DNA from: Thermostichus sp047462415 | GTDB lineage: Bacteria; Cyanobacteriota; Cyanobacteriia; Thermostichales; Thermostichaceae | Length of the DNA stretch: 64,000 bases | Reading direction: 5' to 3' | Assembly: GCF_047462415.1 (NCBI RefSeq) | Contig: NZ_JANSJE010000010.1 | Span: 49,045 to 113,044 of the forward strand | In this document: piece by piece, positions 54,283-63,121 of the stretch | Layout: every line of letters begins with the position of its first letter | Position numbering within the stretch: the first letter of the stretch is position 1 | The notes under the pieces: model-generated | The model's input: only the letters and a program-made list of their open reading frames with translations | Database searches by the model: none | Told to the model about the DNA's origin: nothing | Position numbers and translations under genes: made by a program

Positions 54283-55467
54283 ATGTCCGGCCTGTTCAGC
54301 GTAGCGTTTATCGGGCGCCGCATCCCGTTGGCCTGGCTGCAGTTGACGCGGGAGAAGATCCGCCTGCTGGTGGCCCTGGCGGGCATTGCCTTTGCCTGCA
54401 TCCTTATGTTTATGCAGTTGGGCTTCCAAGACAGCCTGCTGGAGAGCGCCATCCGCTTCCATGTCGCCCTCAAGGGGGAGATCTTCCTGGTCAGCCCCCA
54501 GTCCAACGCCCTCATTGCCATGAACACCTTTTCCCAGCGGCGGCTGTACCAGGCACTGGGCTTTGAGGGGGTACGGGCCATCTCGCCCGTCTATGTAGGC
54601 TTTGCCCTCTGGAAAAACCCCCAGACCCGCCGCACCCGCAGCATCTTTGTGGTGGGGGTGGATCCCTCTGCCGACCTGCTGGAGTTGCCGGAGCTGACCC
54701 CCGACAAGTTGGAGGAGATCAAGAAGGCGGACGTGGTGCTCTTCGACCGCCGCTCCCGCAGCGAGTTTGGCCCCATCCCGGAATGGTTTGAGTCCGGTCG
54801 AGAGGTCTTTACCGAGGTGGGGAACCGCCGCGTCCAGGTGGGGGGTCTGTTTGAGATGGGGGCTACCTTTGGCGCCGACGGCACCATCCTCACCAGCGAC
54901 CTCAACTTCCTGCGCATTTTTCCCCAGCGGGAGCGCGGCCTCGTGGATATCGGTGTGGTGCAACTGCAGCCGGGGGTGGATCCCCAGCCGTTGGTGCAGC
55001 AGATGCGGGCTTTGCTGCCGGAGGATGTGCGGGTGCTGTCGCGGGCAGAGTTTATCGATATGGAGCAAAGCTACTGGGAGGAGGGCACGGCCATCGGCTT
55101 TATTTTCGGCCTGGGGGTGGCCATGGGTTTCATCGTCGGCATTGTGATTGTCTATCAGATCCTCTACACCGATGTGTCGGATCACCTGGCGGAATATGCC
55201 ACCCTTAAGGCCATGGGCTACACGGATACTTACTTGCTGGGGGTGGTGTTTCAAGAAGCTATTTTGCTGGCCGGTCTGGGATATATTCCCGCTTTTGCCC
55301 TGGCGGTTTTGCTCTACGATTTGACGGCCAATGCCACGTTGCTGCCAATTGCCATGACCTTCAACCGGGCGGTGCTGGTGCTGCTCCTGGCGGTGAGTAT
55401 GTGCTTTATCTCAGGAGCTATTGCCGTGCGGCGCCTGCGGGCAGCCGATCCCGCCGATATTTTCTAA
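54283..55467 (+). CDS. DevC-like ABC exporter permease
   Basis: A 394-aa FtsX-type permease. The opening IPLAWLQLTREKIRLLVALAGIAFACILMFMQ-like stretch (residues about 10-40) is typical of DevC, followed by a periplasmic domain and three C-terminal helices with EGTAIGFIFGLGVAMGFIVG and LAEYATLKAMGYTDTYLLGV. It pairs with the fusion protein upstream and the ATPase downstream. ATG 54283 avoids a 12-codon overlap with the upstream gene. Confidence 0.93.
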   Translation: MSGLFSVAFIGRRIPLAWLQLTREKIRLLVALAGIAFACILMFMQLGFQDSLLESAIRFHVALKGEIFLVSPQSNALIAMNTFSQRRLYQALGFEGVRAISPVYVGFALWKNPQTRRTRSIFVVGVDPSADLLELPELTPDKLEEIKKADVVLFDRRSRSEFGPIPEWFESGREVFTEVGNRRVQVGGLFEMGATFGADGTILTSDLNFLRIFPQRERGLVDIGVVQLQPGVDPQPLVQQMRALLPEDVRVLSRAEFIDMEQSYWEEGTAIGFIFGLGVAMGFIVGIVIVYQILYTDVSDHLAEYATLKAMGYTDTYLLGVVFQEAILLAGLGYIPAFALAVLLYDLTANATLLPIAMTFNRAVLVLLLAVSMCFISGAIAVRRLRAADPADIF

Positions 55468-55657
55468 AGTTTTGGCAAGGCGTTGCATGGGGGAGAGGAA
55501 ATGGATTGTTGAATGGCTTGAACTCAACTGCCCAAAAACTTCTGGGATCCTTTCAATGATCTCCGGCCAAAGGTTTCTGGATGGTTCAATCGCGGCAGTT
55601 CCCATGATGGCCCACGATAAGTTGTCAACCCAAGTTGTTTGAGATTTTGAGCTCTCT

Positions 55658-56395
55658 ATGCTGCCTTCCCTTCTCGATCAAGCCGCCCTCGCCTCCACCC
55701 AAAATGCCGTTGAGCCGGTGGTCAAAGCCGAAGGGGTGAACCACTACTTCGGCGAGGGATCCCTGCGCAAGCAAGTGCTTTTTGACATCAACTTCGTTTT
55801 GCAGCCGGGGGAGATCGTGTTGTTGACCGGCCCCTCCGGCTCCGGCAAGACCACGCTGCTCACGCTCCTGGGAGCTTTGCGCTCGGTGCAGGAGGGCAGC
55901 TTGCGGGTGTTGGGGCAGGAGCTGCGGGGCGCCCAGCCCAACACCCTCATCCAGATCCGCCGCCAGGTGGGGTACATCTTCCAGGCCCACAACCTGCTGC
56001 GCTCCCTGACGGCAGCCCAAAATGTGCGTATGGCTCTGGAGCTGCACAACGGCCTTTCCGCCCAGGAAGCCCAAGAGCGGGCGGAAGCGATGCTGGCGGC
56101 GGTGGGTCTCGAGGATCGCGTCCACTACTACCCCGAACAACTTTCGGGTGGGCAGAAGCAGCGGGTGGCCATCGCGCGGGCCCTGGTCAGCCACCCCAAA
56201 TTGGTGCTGGCGGATGAGCCGACGGCAGCCCTGGACAGCAAGTCGGGCCGCGAGGTGGTGACCCTGATGGAGAAGTTGGCGCGGGAGCAGGGCTGCACCA
56301 TCCTGATGGTGACCCACGACAACCGCATCCTCGACATCGCCGACCGGGTGCTGCACATGGAAGATGGCCGTCTGGAGAGCCAGGTTGTCGCCTAG
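55658..56395 (+). CDS. DevA-like ABC exporter ATPase
   Basis: A 245-aa nucleotide-binding subunit. Walker A LLTGPSGSGKTTLLTLLGAL, signature LSGGQKQRVAIARAL, Walker B KLVLADEPTAALDSKSG and the switch MVTHDNRILDIADRV are all intact. It completes the exporter, but 190 bases separate it from the permease gene, unusual for this tight cluster. That gap has no convincing frame. The stop shares CTAG with the convergent GDP-fucose synthase stop. Confidence 0.95.
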   Translation: MLPSLLDQAALASTQNAVEPVVKAEGVNHYFGEGSLRKQVLFDINFVLQPGEIVLLTGPSGSGKTTLLTLLGALRSVQEGSLRVLGQELRGAQPNTLIQIRRQVGYIFQAHNLLRSLTAAQNVRMALELHNGLSAQEAQERAEAMLAAVGLEDRVHYYPEQLSGGQKQRVAIARALVSHPKLVLADEPTAALDSKSGREVVTLMEKLAREQGCTILMVTHDNRILDIADRVLHMEDGRLESQVVA

Positions 56396-57360
56396 CCGGC
56401 TGGCGCGTGGCGGCGGTACCAATCGATGGTGCGCTGCAGCCCCTCCCGCAGCCCCACCTTGGCCACAAAACCAATCCTCTCGCGGGCCTTGGAGATGTCC
56501 AGGCAGCGGCGCGGCTGGCCGTTGGGCTTGTCCGTTTGCCAGCGGATCTCGCCCCGAAACTCCATCAGCTCGCAGATGAGGGCAATCAGATCTCGGATGG
56601 AGATCTCCTCGCCGGTGCCCAGGTTCAGGGGCTCGGAGCTGTTGTAGAGCTGGGTGGCCAGGAGAATGCCGCGGGCGGCATCTTCGGCGTAGAAAAACTC
56701 GCGGGTGGGGCTGCCATCTCCCCACACCTCGACGTAGTTCTGGCCCCGCTGCTGCGCCTCGTGGACCTTGCGGATCAAGGCCGGGATCACGTGGGAGCTT
56801 TCCGGATCGAAGTTGTCCATGGGGCCGTAGAGGTTCACCGGCAGGAGGTAGATGCCGTTGAAGCCATATTGCTGCCGGTAGGCCTGCAGTTGCACCAGCA
56901 GGGCTTTCTTGGCGATGCCGTAGGGGGCGTTGGTCTCCTCCGGGTAGCCGTTCCAGAGATCTTCTTCCTTGAAGGGGACGGGGGTGAACTTGGGATAGGC
57001 GCAGATGGTGCCCACGCAGACAAACTTCTCCACCCCAGCTAGATAGGCGGCGTGGATGAGCTGGGATCCCATGATCAGGTTGTCGTAGAAAAGCTCCGCC
57101 GGCTTGGCCTGGTTGAGGCCGATGCCGCCCACGTGGGCCGCCAAATGGATGACGATATCTTGCCCCTGCACCACCTCTTGGCAGACTTCCCAGCGGCGCA
57201 GGTCGTGGGTGCGGGAGCGCGGGATCCGCACCTGCTCCGGCTTCACCCCCAGCACTTGCAACTGCTGCAGCACATGTTTGCCCAAAAAGCCGCTGCCCCC
57301 CGTGAGCAAGATGCGCTTTTGGCTGAGATCGATGGCACTGGGCACACTGTTGAGCATCAT
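56392..57360 (-). CDS. fcl: GDP-L-fucose synthase
   Basis: A 322-aa short-chain dehydrogenase that makes GDP-L-fucose from GDP-4-keto-6-deoxymannose. It has the NADP motif LTGGSGFLGKHVLQQL, HLAAHVGGIGLNQAKPAEL, the catalytic Tyr-Lys in APYGIAKKALLVQ, and the fucose-synthase segment ESSHVIPALIRKVHEAQ. ATG 57360 follows a longer non-homologous frame. It probably feeds surface polysaccharide together with the sugar-nucleotide transferase at 62 kb. The GDP-mannose dehydratase is not seen here. Confidence 0.93.
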   Translation of the reverse strand: MMLNSVPSAIDLSQKRILLTGGSGFLGKHVLQQLQVLGVKPEQVRIPRSRTHDLRRWEVCQEVVQGQDIVIHLAAHVGGIGLNQAKPAELFYDNLIMGSQLIHAAYLAGVEKFVCVGTICAYPKFTPVPFKEEDLWNGYPEETNAPYGIAKKALLVQLQAYRQQYGFNGIYLLPVNLYGPMDNFDPESSHVIPALIRKVHEAQQRGQNYVEVWGDGSPTREFFYAEDAARGILLATQLYNSSEPLNLGTGEEISIRDLIALICELMEFRGEIRWQTDKPNGQPRRCLDISKARERIGFVAKVGLREGLQRTIDWYRRHAPAG

Positions 57361-57461
57361 GTCCGACGCGGAAAATCCCCGGCTTCCATTATGCGGCAGA
57401 TGGGATAGCCGTATCTCAGAGCTGTTCGGCGATGGCCATTGACAATCGACAGGTGAGGTAT

Positions 57462-58646
57462 TCAACTCAAAACCTGGACAAACCGCCCCGGAGACAGAGC
57501 AGGGATCCATTCGTCCACTTGTCCATAAGCCTGTTGGGCGAAACGACGGGCCAGGGCTGGCACGATGGCCAAAGGGTTGCTGAAGCCGGAAAACAGTTGC
57601 AGGCCTTCCCAGCCGGGCAGGGATCCGACCAGAGGCTGGTGATCGGCGCTGAAGGCCACCAAGCAGTGATACCACCGCCCGGGCAGGCGGGCCACCTGGG
57701 GCAGGTAGCGACCGGCCTGTTCCCGGATCTGGGCTTCGCTGGCAGCGGCATCCACCTCGGCCATGGGATCCGTCAGCACCCGGCTGATCTGGCCCAGGCG
57801 AATGCTGCCGTCCACAAATTGCAGGATCCCGACATCCAAAATCGGCGGGCAGAGCTCCTGCCCCGGCTCATCCCAAAAGGGATCCCGGTCGGGGTGGGCC
57901 GCTTGCCGCTCCAGCTCCAAACGCCGCACGGGCGCGCTCATGACGATGCTTCTCAACCGCACCTCTGCAGGCTTCAGCTCGAGGGATTCGGCGTGGGTGA
58001 AGTAGATAGGGGCCCGGATCCCGGCCTGGCGCAACAGAGCCCGCGTCCAGCCGCCGGCGCACACCACCACCTGGGCTGCGCCATAGAAGCTTGTATCGGT
58101 CTCCACGCCCGTAATGTGCTGCCCCTGTCGCCGCAGGCCCGTCACGGTTTGCAAGAGCAGGGATCCGCCCAGGCGGTGGAAAGCCTTCTGAAAAGCCAGC
58201 GTCGTCAGCCAGGGGTGAATGTGGCCATGCCGGGCCCAGAGCACACCCTCTAGGGCCGCCGGATGCAAGAGGGGCTCCAGCTCACAGGCCGTCTCTACAG
58301 AAATCCGCCGGGGTGGGATGCGACAGTCGGCCAGATCTGCTTCGACAGCTTCTAGCTGGTGGCCAGGGGCAATCGGCAGGAGCAGATCCAGCTCGCGAAA
58401 GTGAATATCCGCCTCCAGCTCCTCTGACAGGATGCGGTAGCGTTGGATCCCTTCTTCCCCCAAAGCTTTGAGCAGGGGGGTTTTCCCCGCCCAATGGGCC
58501 AGGCCACCGTAGCTGTAGCGCGTGGCACTGGGCGGCAGCGCTTCCTTCTCTATGAGGAGAACGGATCCCCCTTGACGGGCCAGCTCGTAGCTCAAGGCCG
58601 CTCCGGTGATCCCGCCGCCGATGACAATCCAGTCGTAGTTGGCCAT
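57462..58646 (-). CDS. FAD-dependent oxidoreductase, DadA/glycine-oxidase type
   Basis: A 394-aa flavoprotein. The FAD dinucleotide fold is WIVIGGGITGAALSYELARQ, with a later VVVCAGGWTRALLRQAG and the C-terminal HCLVAFSADHQPLVG and GFSNPLAIVPALARR. It probably oxidises a D-amino acid, glycine or similar amine; the substrate is unknown. The gene is divergent from the mscS fragment with 212 bases between, which contain an inverted repeat. Confidence 0.88.
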   Translation of the reverse strand: MANYDWIVIGGGITGAALSYELARQGGSVLLIEKEALPPSATRYSYGGLAHWAGKTPLLKALGEEGIQRYRILSEELEADIHFRELDLLLPIAPGHQLEAVEADLADCRIPPRRISVETACELEPLLHPAALEGVLWARHGHIHPWLTTLAFQKAFHRLGGSLLLQTVTGLRRQGQHITGVETDTSFYGAAQVVVCAGGWTRALLRQAGIRAPIYFTHAESLELKPAEVRLRSIVMSAPVRRLELERQAAHPDRDPFWDEPGQELCPPILDVGILQFVDGSIRLGQISRVLTDPMAEVDAAASEAQIREQAGRYLPQVARLPGRWYHCLVAFSADHQPLVGSLPGWEGLQLFSGFSNPLAIVPALARRFAQQAYGQVDEWIPALSPGRFVQVLS

Positions 58647-58658
58647 GCTGCCCTCGTT

Positions 58659-58700
58659 ACCCTGAACTTCATCTTGCGGCAGAGTGGCTCTGTTCAGGGT
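58659..58700. repeat. Inverted repeat ACCCTGAAC / GTTCAGGGT
   Basis: A 9-bp perfect inverted repeat (58659-58667 and 58692-58700) with a 24-base spacer, between the divergent FAD oxidase gene and the mscS fragment. It lies 13 bases from the oxidase start, so it falls in its 5' leader and could be an operator or an RNA stem. Function is not known. Confidence 0.45.
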
Positions 58701-58858
58701 AGCAAGCGCAGCAGAACCTCAGCGGTGGCGGATACTAGCTGAGGAGGAACCCCCAGAGGGCCTCCCTGAGTCCTAATTGAGTGTTCCCGCCGCAGTTCAA
58801 CGGTGTTATAGAGTGATCTGGCGTTCATCGTGGTCGATAGCGGAGCAAGGGCAAAGAT

Positions 58859-59178
58859 ATGAACGAACTACTTCAAACCATCAACCGCAGTCTTTTGGAG
58901 ATGGTGGGGCGAGGCATCGAGCTGTTGCCGGGCTTCTTGATTGCTGCAGTGATCCTCTGGGCCACCCGCTATGGCGTTCGGGCCGTGCGGCGCCTGCTGG
59001 GATCCGCAGCCAATCGGTGGATCTCCAGCCCTTCTCTGCAGTTGTTGCTGGTGCAGATCGGCCAAGTGGGTGCTTGGGTGGTGGGGATCCTGGCAGCCAG
59101 CGTGGTGGCTTTCCCAGATCTGCGCTTGGGAGATCTGATCGGGCTGTTGGGGTTAGGATCGGTGGCCATCGGTGGGAT
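58859..59178 (+). pseudogene. Truncated MscS-type mechanosensitive channel gene
   Basis: The first about 106 codons encode an N-terminal MscS region: an amphipathic start, helix IELLPGFLIAAVILWATRYG, helix VQIGQVGAWVVGILAASVVA, and the beginning of the pore helix LGDLIGLLGLGSVAIG. Normal MscS then continues FAFQDIFKNF and a large C-terminal domain. Here, right after VAIG, the sequence turns into the antisense of the methyltransferase gene and stays open by chance to 59740. No remaining mscS part is found downstream, so the gene looks broken by recombination near 59175. Confidence 0.75.
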
Positions 59179-59977
59179 AGCGGGCCAGCAGCATTTGGAA
59201 CCGGCTCTCCCCCAGCAGCACCGCATTGGGGTTGGGATAGGTATCTTGAAACCAGGCTTGCAAGCGGGCGATGGCCGCCTGAAAGATCGCTTCTGGGACC
59301 GACCAGGAGCTGCTGTAGCAGCGCTGGGCGTATTGCTCAAACAAGGCTTGGGCAGTGAAGGTCGTCTGCCACTCTGCCGCCGTTACCTGCTGCCCATGGG
59401 CCCCTTGAGCCCACAAAAACGCCTCCACCTGCTCGGCATTGGCCCCCACCTGTTGTGGCTCAAATCCCAGCTCCGCCAGAATTTGGGCCCATCGCAGCTC
59501 AAAGGAGTGGCGGGCACTCGTCACCCGCTCGCCGTAGCCGTAGAGATAGACCCCACTTGGCTTGAGCACGCGCCGGATCTCGGCGATTGCCTGTTGCCAC
59601 TCGCGGATGAGGTGCAACACATGCACGGTGATCACCACATCGAAACAGCGATCCCCATAAGGCAACTGGGTGGCATCGGCCATCTGCAGATGCACCTGCG
59701 GCGGCATCTGGCCCAGGCTTTGTTCAATTTTGCGCCGTAAAACCGCCAGCATGCGTTCGGAAATATCGATTCCTGTGTAAGGGCAGCCGCGCCGAATCAG
59801 CGGCAGCGCAATCCGTCCCGTCCCAATGCCCACCTCAAGAAAATGGGTCTCAGGAGTGGCTCCCACTGCCGCCAAGATGGCATCGGCGATCTCTTCCTCT
59901 ACAGCCGGAGGAAAGCTGCGGGTGGCATCGTAAAAGTCGGCAGCCCGATCAAAACAAACGCTGTGGGATCCCGCCAT
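59153..59977 (-). CDS. Class I SAM-dependent methyltransferase
   Basis: A 274-aa methyltransferase. The SAM-binding motif I is FLEVGIGTGRIALPLIRRG, motif II area ADATQLPYGDRCFDVVITVH, then LKPSGVYLYGYGERV. The substrate is unknown; the C-terminal half has a helical cap common to small-molecule methylases. ATG 59977 is chosen since the longer start is a TTG. The last residues (TDGHRS) lie at the junction with the mscS fragment, so the C terminus may be recent. Confidence 0.88.
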   Translation of the reverse strand: MAGSHSVCFDRAADFYDATRSFPPAVEEEIADAILAAVGATPETHFLEVGIGTGRIALPLIRRGCPYTGIDISERMLAVLRRKIEQSLGQMPPQVHLQMADATQLPYGDRCFDVVITVHVLHLIREWQQAIAEIRRVLKPSGVYLYGYGERVTSARHSFELRWAQILAELGFEPQQVGANAEQVEAFLWAQGAHGQQVTAAEWQTTFTAQALFEQYAQRCYSSSWSVPEAIFQAAIARLQAWFQDTYPNPNAVLLGESRFQMLLARYPTDGHRS

Positions 59978-60083
59978 CACTGCCCCCTTCCCCAACGGGC
60001 AAACCGAGACAGACAGAGTATCAACAAGAATGGGCAGGAATCGACCGGATCCCTGCCCCTCTCAAGCCCAAAATTGGCTCTCT

Positions 60084-60878
60084 TCAAGACTCCTGCGCCA
60101 GACGGGCGTAGAACAAGCCCTGGACGCGGACGGTGTGGGGTTCCATCGCCCCTTGCTCGGTACTGGAAGGCTGAATGCTGACAAACGAGCCGGCCATCTC
60201 TCCCGTGCTGGGATCCACGCGGGCAATGCGCAGCGACATTTTCCCCTGCGAAACCTCGTCCACCTTGCGGTTGGTGGCGAAGTCGTCCTTGGCCGCCTGC
60301 AGCCCCACGGCTGTGTCGTAGCCGGCGTTGGAGCCGCGCCCACGCGGGTCGAGGAAGGTGCTGCTGTGGTAGCCGGGCACCAAGAACTCGCCTTCAAAGT
60401 CGGTCGAAGGGTCGATGGCGGCTCCCTGGGCGGTGGCGACCAAGTCCTTCACGCTGAACAGAAACGGCACCCGCTCGCGGCGGGGCAACTGACCGGTGGT
60501 CGGCTGAAAGGTGATCCCATCCACCACTTTGAACTCCAGCGCGCCGTCTTTGGGGGTGACCTCGGCCTTAATCGGCCCCAGCGTGGCCGCCGAGATCATG
60601 ATGTTTTTGGCTTTGATAAACTCTTTTTCCCCGTTCCGCTTTTCCTCTTCGATTTCAATCTGCACCGGCTGGAAGCAGACATCGGTCAGCTTCAGGGATC
60701 CCCCCTTGGGCACCTCGATGCGGCCGCGGGCATTGTCGGAGACGGAAGGGCAAATGGCGGCCTTGCCGGTGTTGCGGATCTGGTCGTAGGTCAGCGGGGC
60801 CTTGGCAGCCGCCGCCGGCAGGGCAAAGACGCTCAAACAGAGCGCCAACAGGATGGCGAGTAGTGGACGGTACCGCAT
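60084..60878 (-). CDS. psbO: Photosystem II manganese-stabilising protein PsbO
   Basis: A 264-aa precursor of the 33-kDa lumenal PSII subunit that stabilises the Mn4CaO5 cluster. A signal peptide (YRPLLAILLALCLSVFALPA, cleaved after AAAA) is followed by APLTYDQIRNTGKA, then the disulfide cysteines in AAICPSVSDN and LTDVCFQPVQIEIEEE, and the GRGSNAGYDTAVGLQA loop. ATG 60878 gives a normal signal peptide; the upstream ATG adds 40 unrelated residues. It is transcribed alone. Confidence 0.97.
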   Translation of the reverse strand: MRYRPLLAILLALCLSVFALPAAAAKAPLTYDQIRNTGKAAICPSVSDNARGRIEVPKGGSLKLTDVCFQPVQIEIEEEKRNGEKEFIKAKNIMISAATLGPIKAEVTPKDGALEFKVVDGITFQPTTGQLPRRERVPFLFSVKDLVATAQGAAIDPSTDFEGEFLVPGYHSSTFLDPRGRGSNAGYDTAVGLQAAKDDFATNRKVDEVSQGKMSLRIARVDPSTGEMAGSFVSIQPSSTEQGAMEPHTVRVQGLFYARLAQES

Positions 60879-60938
60879 AAGCAACCTCGAAAAACCTGTT
60901 TTAATCTCAATGCTGCTGGGGAAAATAAGCCCGAATGC

Positions 60939-60958
60939 CCCTATTGTACGCAATAGGG
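60939..60958 (-). promoter_or_regulatory. Palindrome with -10-like TACAAT upstream of psbO
   Basis: A perfect 8-bp inverted repeat CCCTATTG (60939-60946) TACG CAATAGGG (60951-60958). Read on the minus strand it contains TACAAT, a good -10 element about 65 bases from the psbO ATG, though no strong -35 is seen. The palindrome overlapping a -10 would suit a repressor or activator site; that is inference. Confidence 0.4.
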
Positions 60959-61069
60959 ATCCCCTCTTTGGCTGAGCCCGCAGAAGTTTCTTGGTCAAGT
61001 CCAGTTGCCCACCCTCTAGGGAAAGTCGGCCAGATGGCCAGAAAGGGGTGAGACCCTTTCGCGGCCACC

Positions 61070-61795
61070 TCAGAACGGGCCCAGGGATCCCAGCCAGCGC
61101 TCCCGAATCTGGTTTACCAGCTCGCCGATGGGCTGTTGGTTGACGCGGTAGCTGGTGGGATGGGCGATCAGGCGGGCGGTGCTCTCGAAAAGGCAGTCCC
61201 GTTCCACCAGGCCGTTTTCCCTCAGGGTGCGTCCGGTGGCCACCAAGTCCACAATGGCATCGGCCATGCCGGTGAGGGGAGCCAGTTCCACCGAGCCGTA
61301 GAGGGAGATAATTTCCACCGGCAAATCCAACCGGTCAAAATACTCGCGGGCGCAGCCGACAAACTTGGAAGCCACGCGGGCATGGGGAGGCAACTGGGCC
61401 GCCGAGGTGTAGGGACTATCTTGGGGCAGGGCCACCGACATGCGACAGTAGCCGAACTTCAGGTCCAGCAGGTGGGCCACCCGCGCTTCGCTGCCGGCAT
61501 AGCGCTCTCGCAAGATGTCGTAGCCGACGATGCCCAGTTCGGCCTGTCCGTATTCCACGTACACCGGCACGTCGTGGTTGCGCACCAGCAGCGCCTCGTA
61601 GCGTTGCCCGTTGAGCTGGGTGGGCGATTCAATCCGCAGCAGGCGGTTGCCGGGATCCAAAAAGCGACTGAAATCGATCCCCACCTGTTGCAAGCAGCGG
61701 ATAGCGTCGGCCAACAAGGCTCCCTTGGCCAGAGCAACGGTGATCGTCGGGGTATTGGGCTTCGGAGCTGGCCGAGGGCTGGTGGCTGTCAACAT
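61070..61795 (-). CDS. hisG: ATP phosphoribosyltransferase, short form HisG
   Basis: A 241-aa first enzyme of histidine synthesis. It shows TVALAKGALLADAIRCLQQ, YVEYGQAELGIVGYDIL, the DLKFGYCRMSVALP segment and the PRPP loop GMADAIVDLVATGRTLRENGL. The lack of a C-terminal regulatory domain marks the short form that needs HisZ, which is not in the window. ATG 61795 is preferred over a GTG two codons upstream. Confidence 0.95.
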   Translation of the reverse strand: MLTATSPRPAPKPNTPTITVALAKGALLADAIRCLQQVGIDFSRFLDPGNRLLRIESPTQLNGQRYEALLVRNHDVPVYVEYGQAELGIVGYDILRERYAGSEARVAHLLDLKFGYCRMSVALPQDSPYTSAAQLPPHARVASKFVGCAREYFDRLDLPVEIISLYGSVELAPLTGMADAIVDLVATGRTLRENGLVERDCLFESTARLIAHPTSYRVNQQPIGELVNQIRERWLGSLGPF

Positions 61796-61999
61796 AGGCA
61801 CTTAGGGATCCCTTCTGGCAAAAGGACAAGGGCAGTGGGAATGCTGCTTAGTTAAAGAAGGAAAGTGGATACCAGGGATCCTGCGTCCTCAATTGTAGGG
61901 AACTGACCTCTTGCCGGCGAGGTAGACTCGGCAGATGTTTTCCAGAACGCAGATCCTGGGATGATAAAAACACGATGAACCCGGAGGAGAGAGGACGGC

Positions 62000-63121
62000 A
62001 TGAAAGCCATGATCCTGGCAGCCGGCAAAGGGACACGGGTACGGCCCATCACCTACATGATGCCCAAGCCGATGATCCCGATTCTGCACAAGCCGGTCAT
62101 GGAGTTCTTGGTGGAGCTGCTGCGGGAACATGGCTTCGACCAGATCATGATCAACACCAGCCACCTCGCTCACCAGATCGAAGACTACTTTCGCGATGGC
62201 CAGCAATGGGGAGTACACATCGGCTTTTCCTTCGAGGGCCACTTCGAGAACGGCCAGCCGGTGGCCGAACCCCTGGGATCCGCCGGTGGCATGCGCAAGA
62301 TCCAGGATTTCTCCGGCTTTTTTGACAGCACCTTCGTGGTGCTCTGCGGCGATGCGCTAATCGACCTCAACCTAACCCAGGTGGTCAACTTTCACAAATC
62401 TAAGGGGGCATTGGCCACGGTGGTGTTGCGAGAGGTGGATCCCAGCCAAGTCTCCAGCTACGGAGTGGTGGTAACTGATGAGACGGGCCGGGTCACCGCC
62501 TTCCAAGAAAAGCCCAGGCAGGAAGAGGCCCTCAGCAACACCATCAACACCGGCATCTACGTGTTCGAGCCAGAAGTCCTGGACTACATCCCCCCCGGCT
62601 GCCCCTATGACATCGGCAGCGATCTCTTCCCCGCCTTGGTGAAAGCCGGCGCCCCCTTCTACGGCCTCAAGGCCGACTTCCAGTGGGTGGACATTGGCCG
62701 TACCCATGACTACTGGCTGGCAGTACAGAAGGTGCTGCGCGGCGAGATCAAAGGCGTCAAGGTGCCCGGGATCCAGATTCGGCCCGGCGTCTGGACAGGG
62801 ATCAACATCCGCGCCAACTGGGATCGCATCCACATTGAGCCACCGGTGTACATCGGGGCCAGCACCTACCTGGCGGATGGGGTAAAGCTCATCGGCCCCA
62901 CGGCCATTGGCTACGGCTGTGTGTTGAACGAAGGGTGTACGCTGGATGGCAGCCTCATCTTTAACTACACCCAAATCGCCGCAGGAGTGACGCTGCGCCA
63001 CCAGATGGTGATGGGTCGCTACTGCATTTCCTCCGATGGCAATGCCATCGACACGGAAGAGTCCAACCTCACCTGGTTGATCGGAGATGCCCGCAGCCAT
63101 GGCAACGGCAAATCCCAATAG
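62000..63121 (+). CDS. Sugar-1-phosphate nucleotidyltransferase (mannose-1-P guanylyltransferase-like)
   Basis: A 373-aa two-domain protein. The nucleotidyltransferase domain has MKAMILAAGKGTRVRPITYM, EPLGSAGGMRKIQDFSGFF, VLCGDALIDLNL and FQEKPRQEEALSNTINTGIY. The C-terminal left-handed beta-helix (after IRPGVWTGINIRANW) has hexapeptide repeats. It could make GDP-mannose, feeding the GDP-fucose synthase at 56.4 kb, but glucose-1-phosphate specificity is not excluded. Good ribosome-binding purines precede the ATG. Its 3' end overlaps the GvpF/L start by 23 bases. Confidence 0.88.
   Translation: MKAMILAAGKGTRVRPITYMMPKPMIPILHKPVMEFLVELLREHGFDQIMINTSHLAHQIEDYFRDGQQWGVHIGFSFEGHFENGQPVAEPLGSAGGMRKIQDFSGFFDSTFVVLCGDALIDLNLTQVVNFHKSKGALATVVLREVDPSQVSSYGVVVTDETGRVTAFQEKPRQEEALSNTINTGIYVFEPEVLDYIPPGCPYDIGSDLFPALVKAGAPFYGLKADFQWVDIGRTHDYWLAVQKVLRGEIKGVKVPGIQIRPGVWTGINIRANWDRIHIEPPVYIGASTYLADGVKLIGPTAIGYGCVLNEGCTLDGSLIFNYTQIAAGVTLRHQMVMGRYCISSDGNAIDTEESNLTWLIGDARSHGNGKSQ

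Noticed and set aside
53121..56395. Heterocyst glycolipid exporter as evidence of a filamentous, heterocystous organism
   Set aside because: DevBCA-like exporters occur in unicellular cyanobacteria and no other heterocyst gene is present.
58859..59740. Single 293-aa protein spanning the mscS fragment and beyond
   Set aside because: Only the first about 106 codons resemble a membrane channel; the rest is the antisense of a well-supported methyltransferase gene and stays open by chance.
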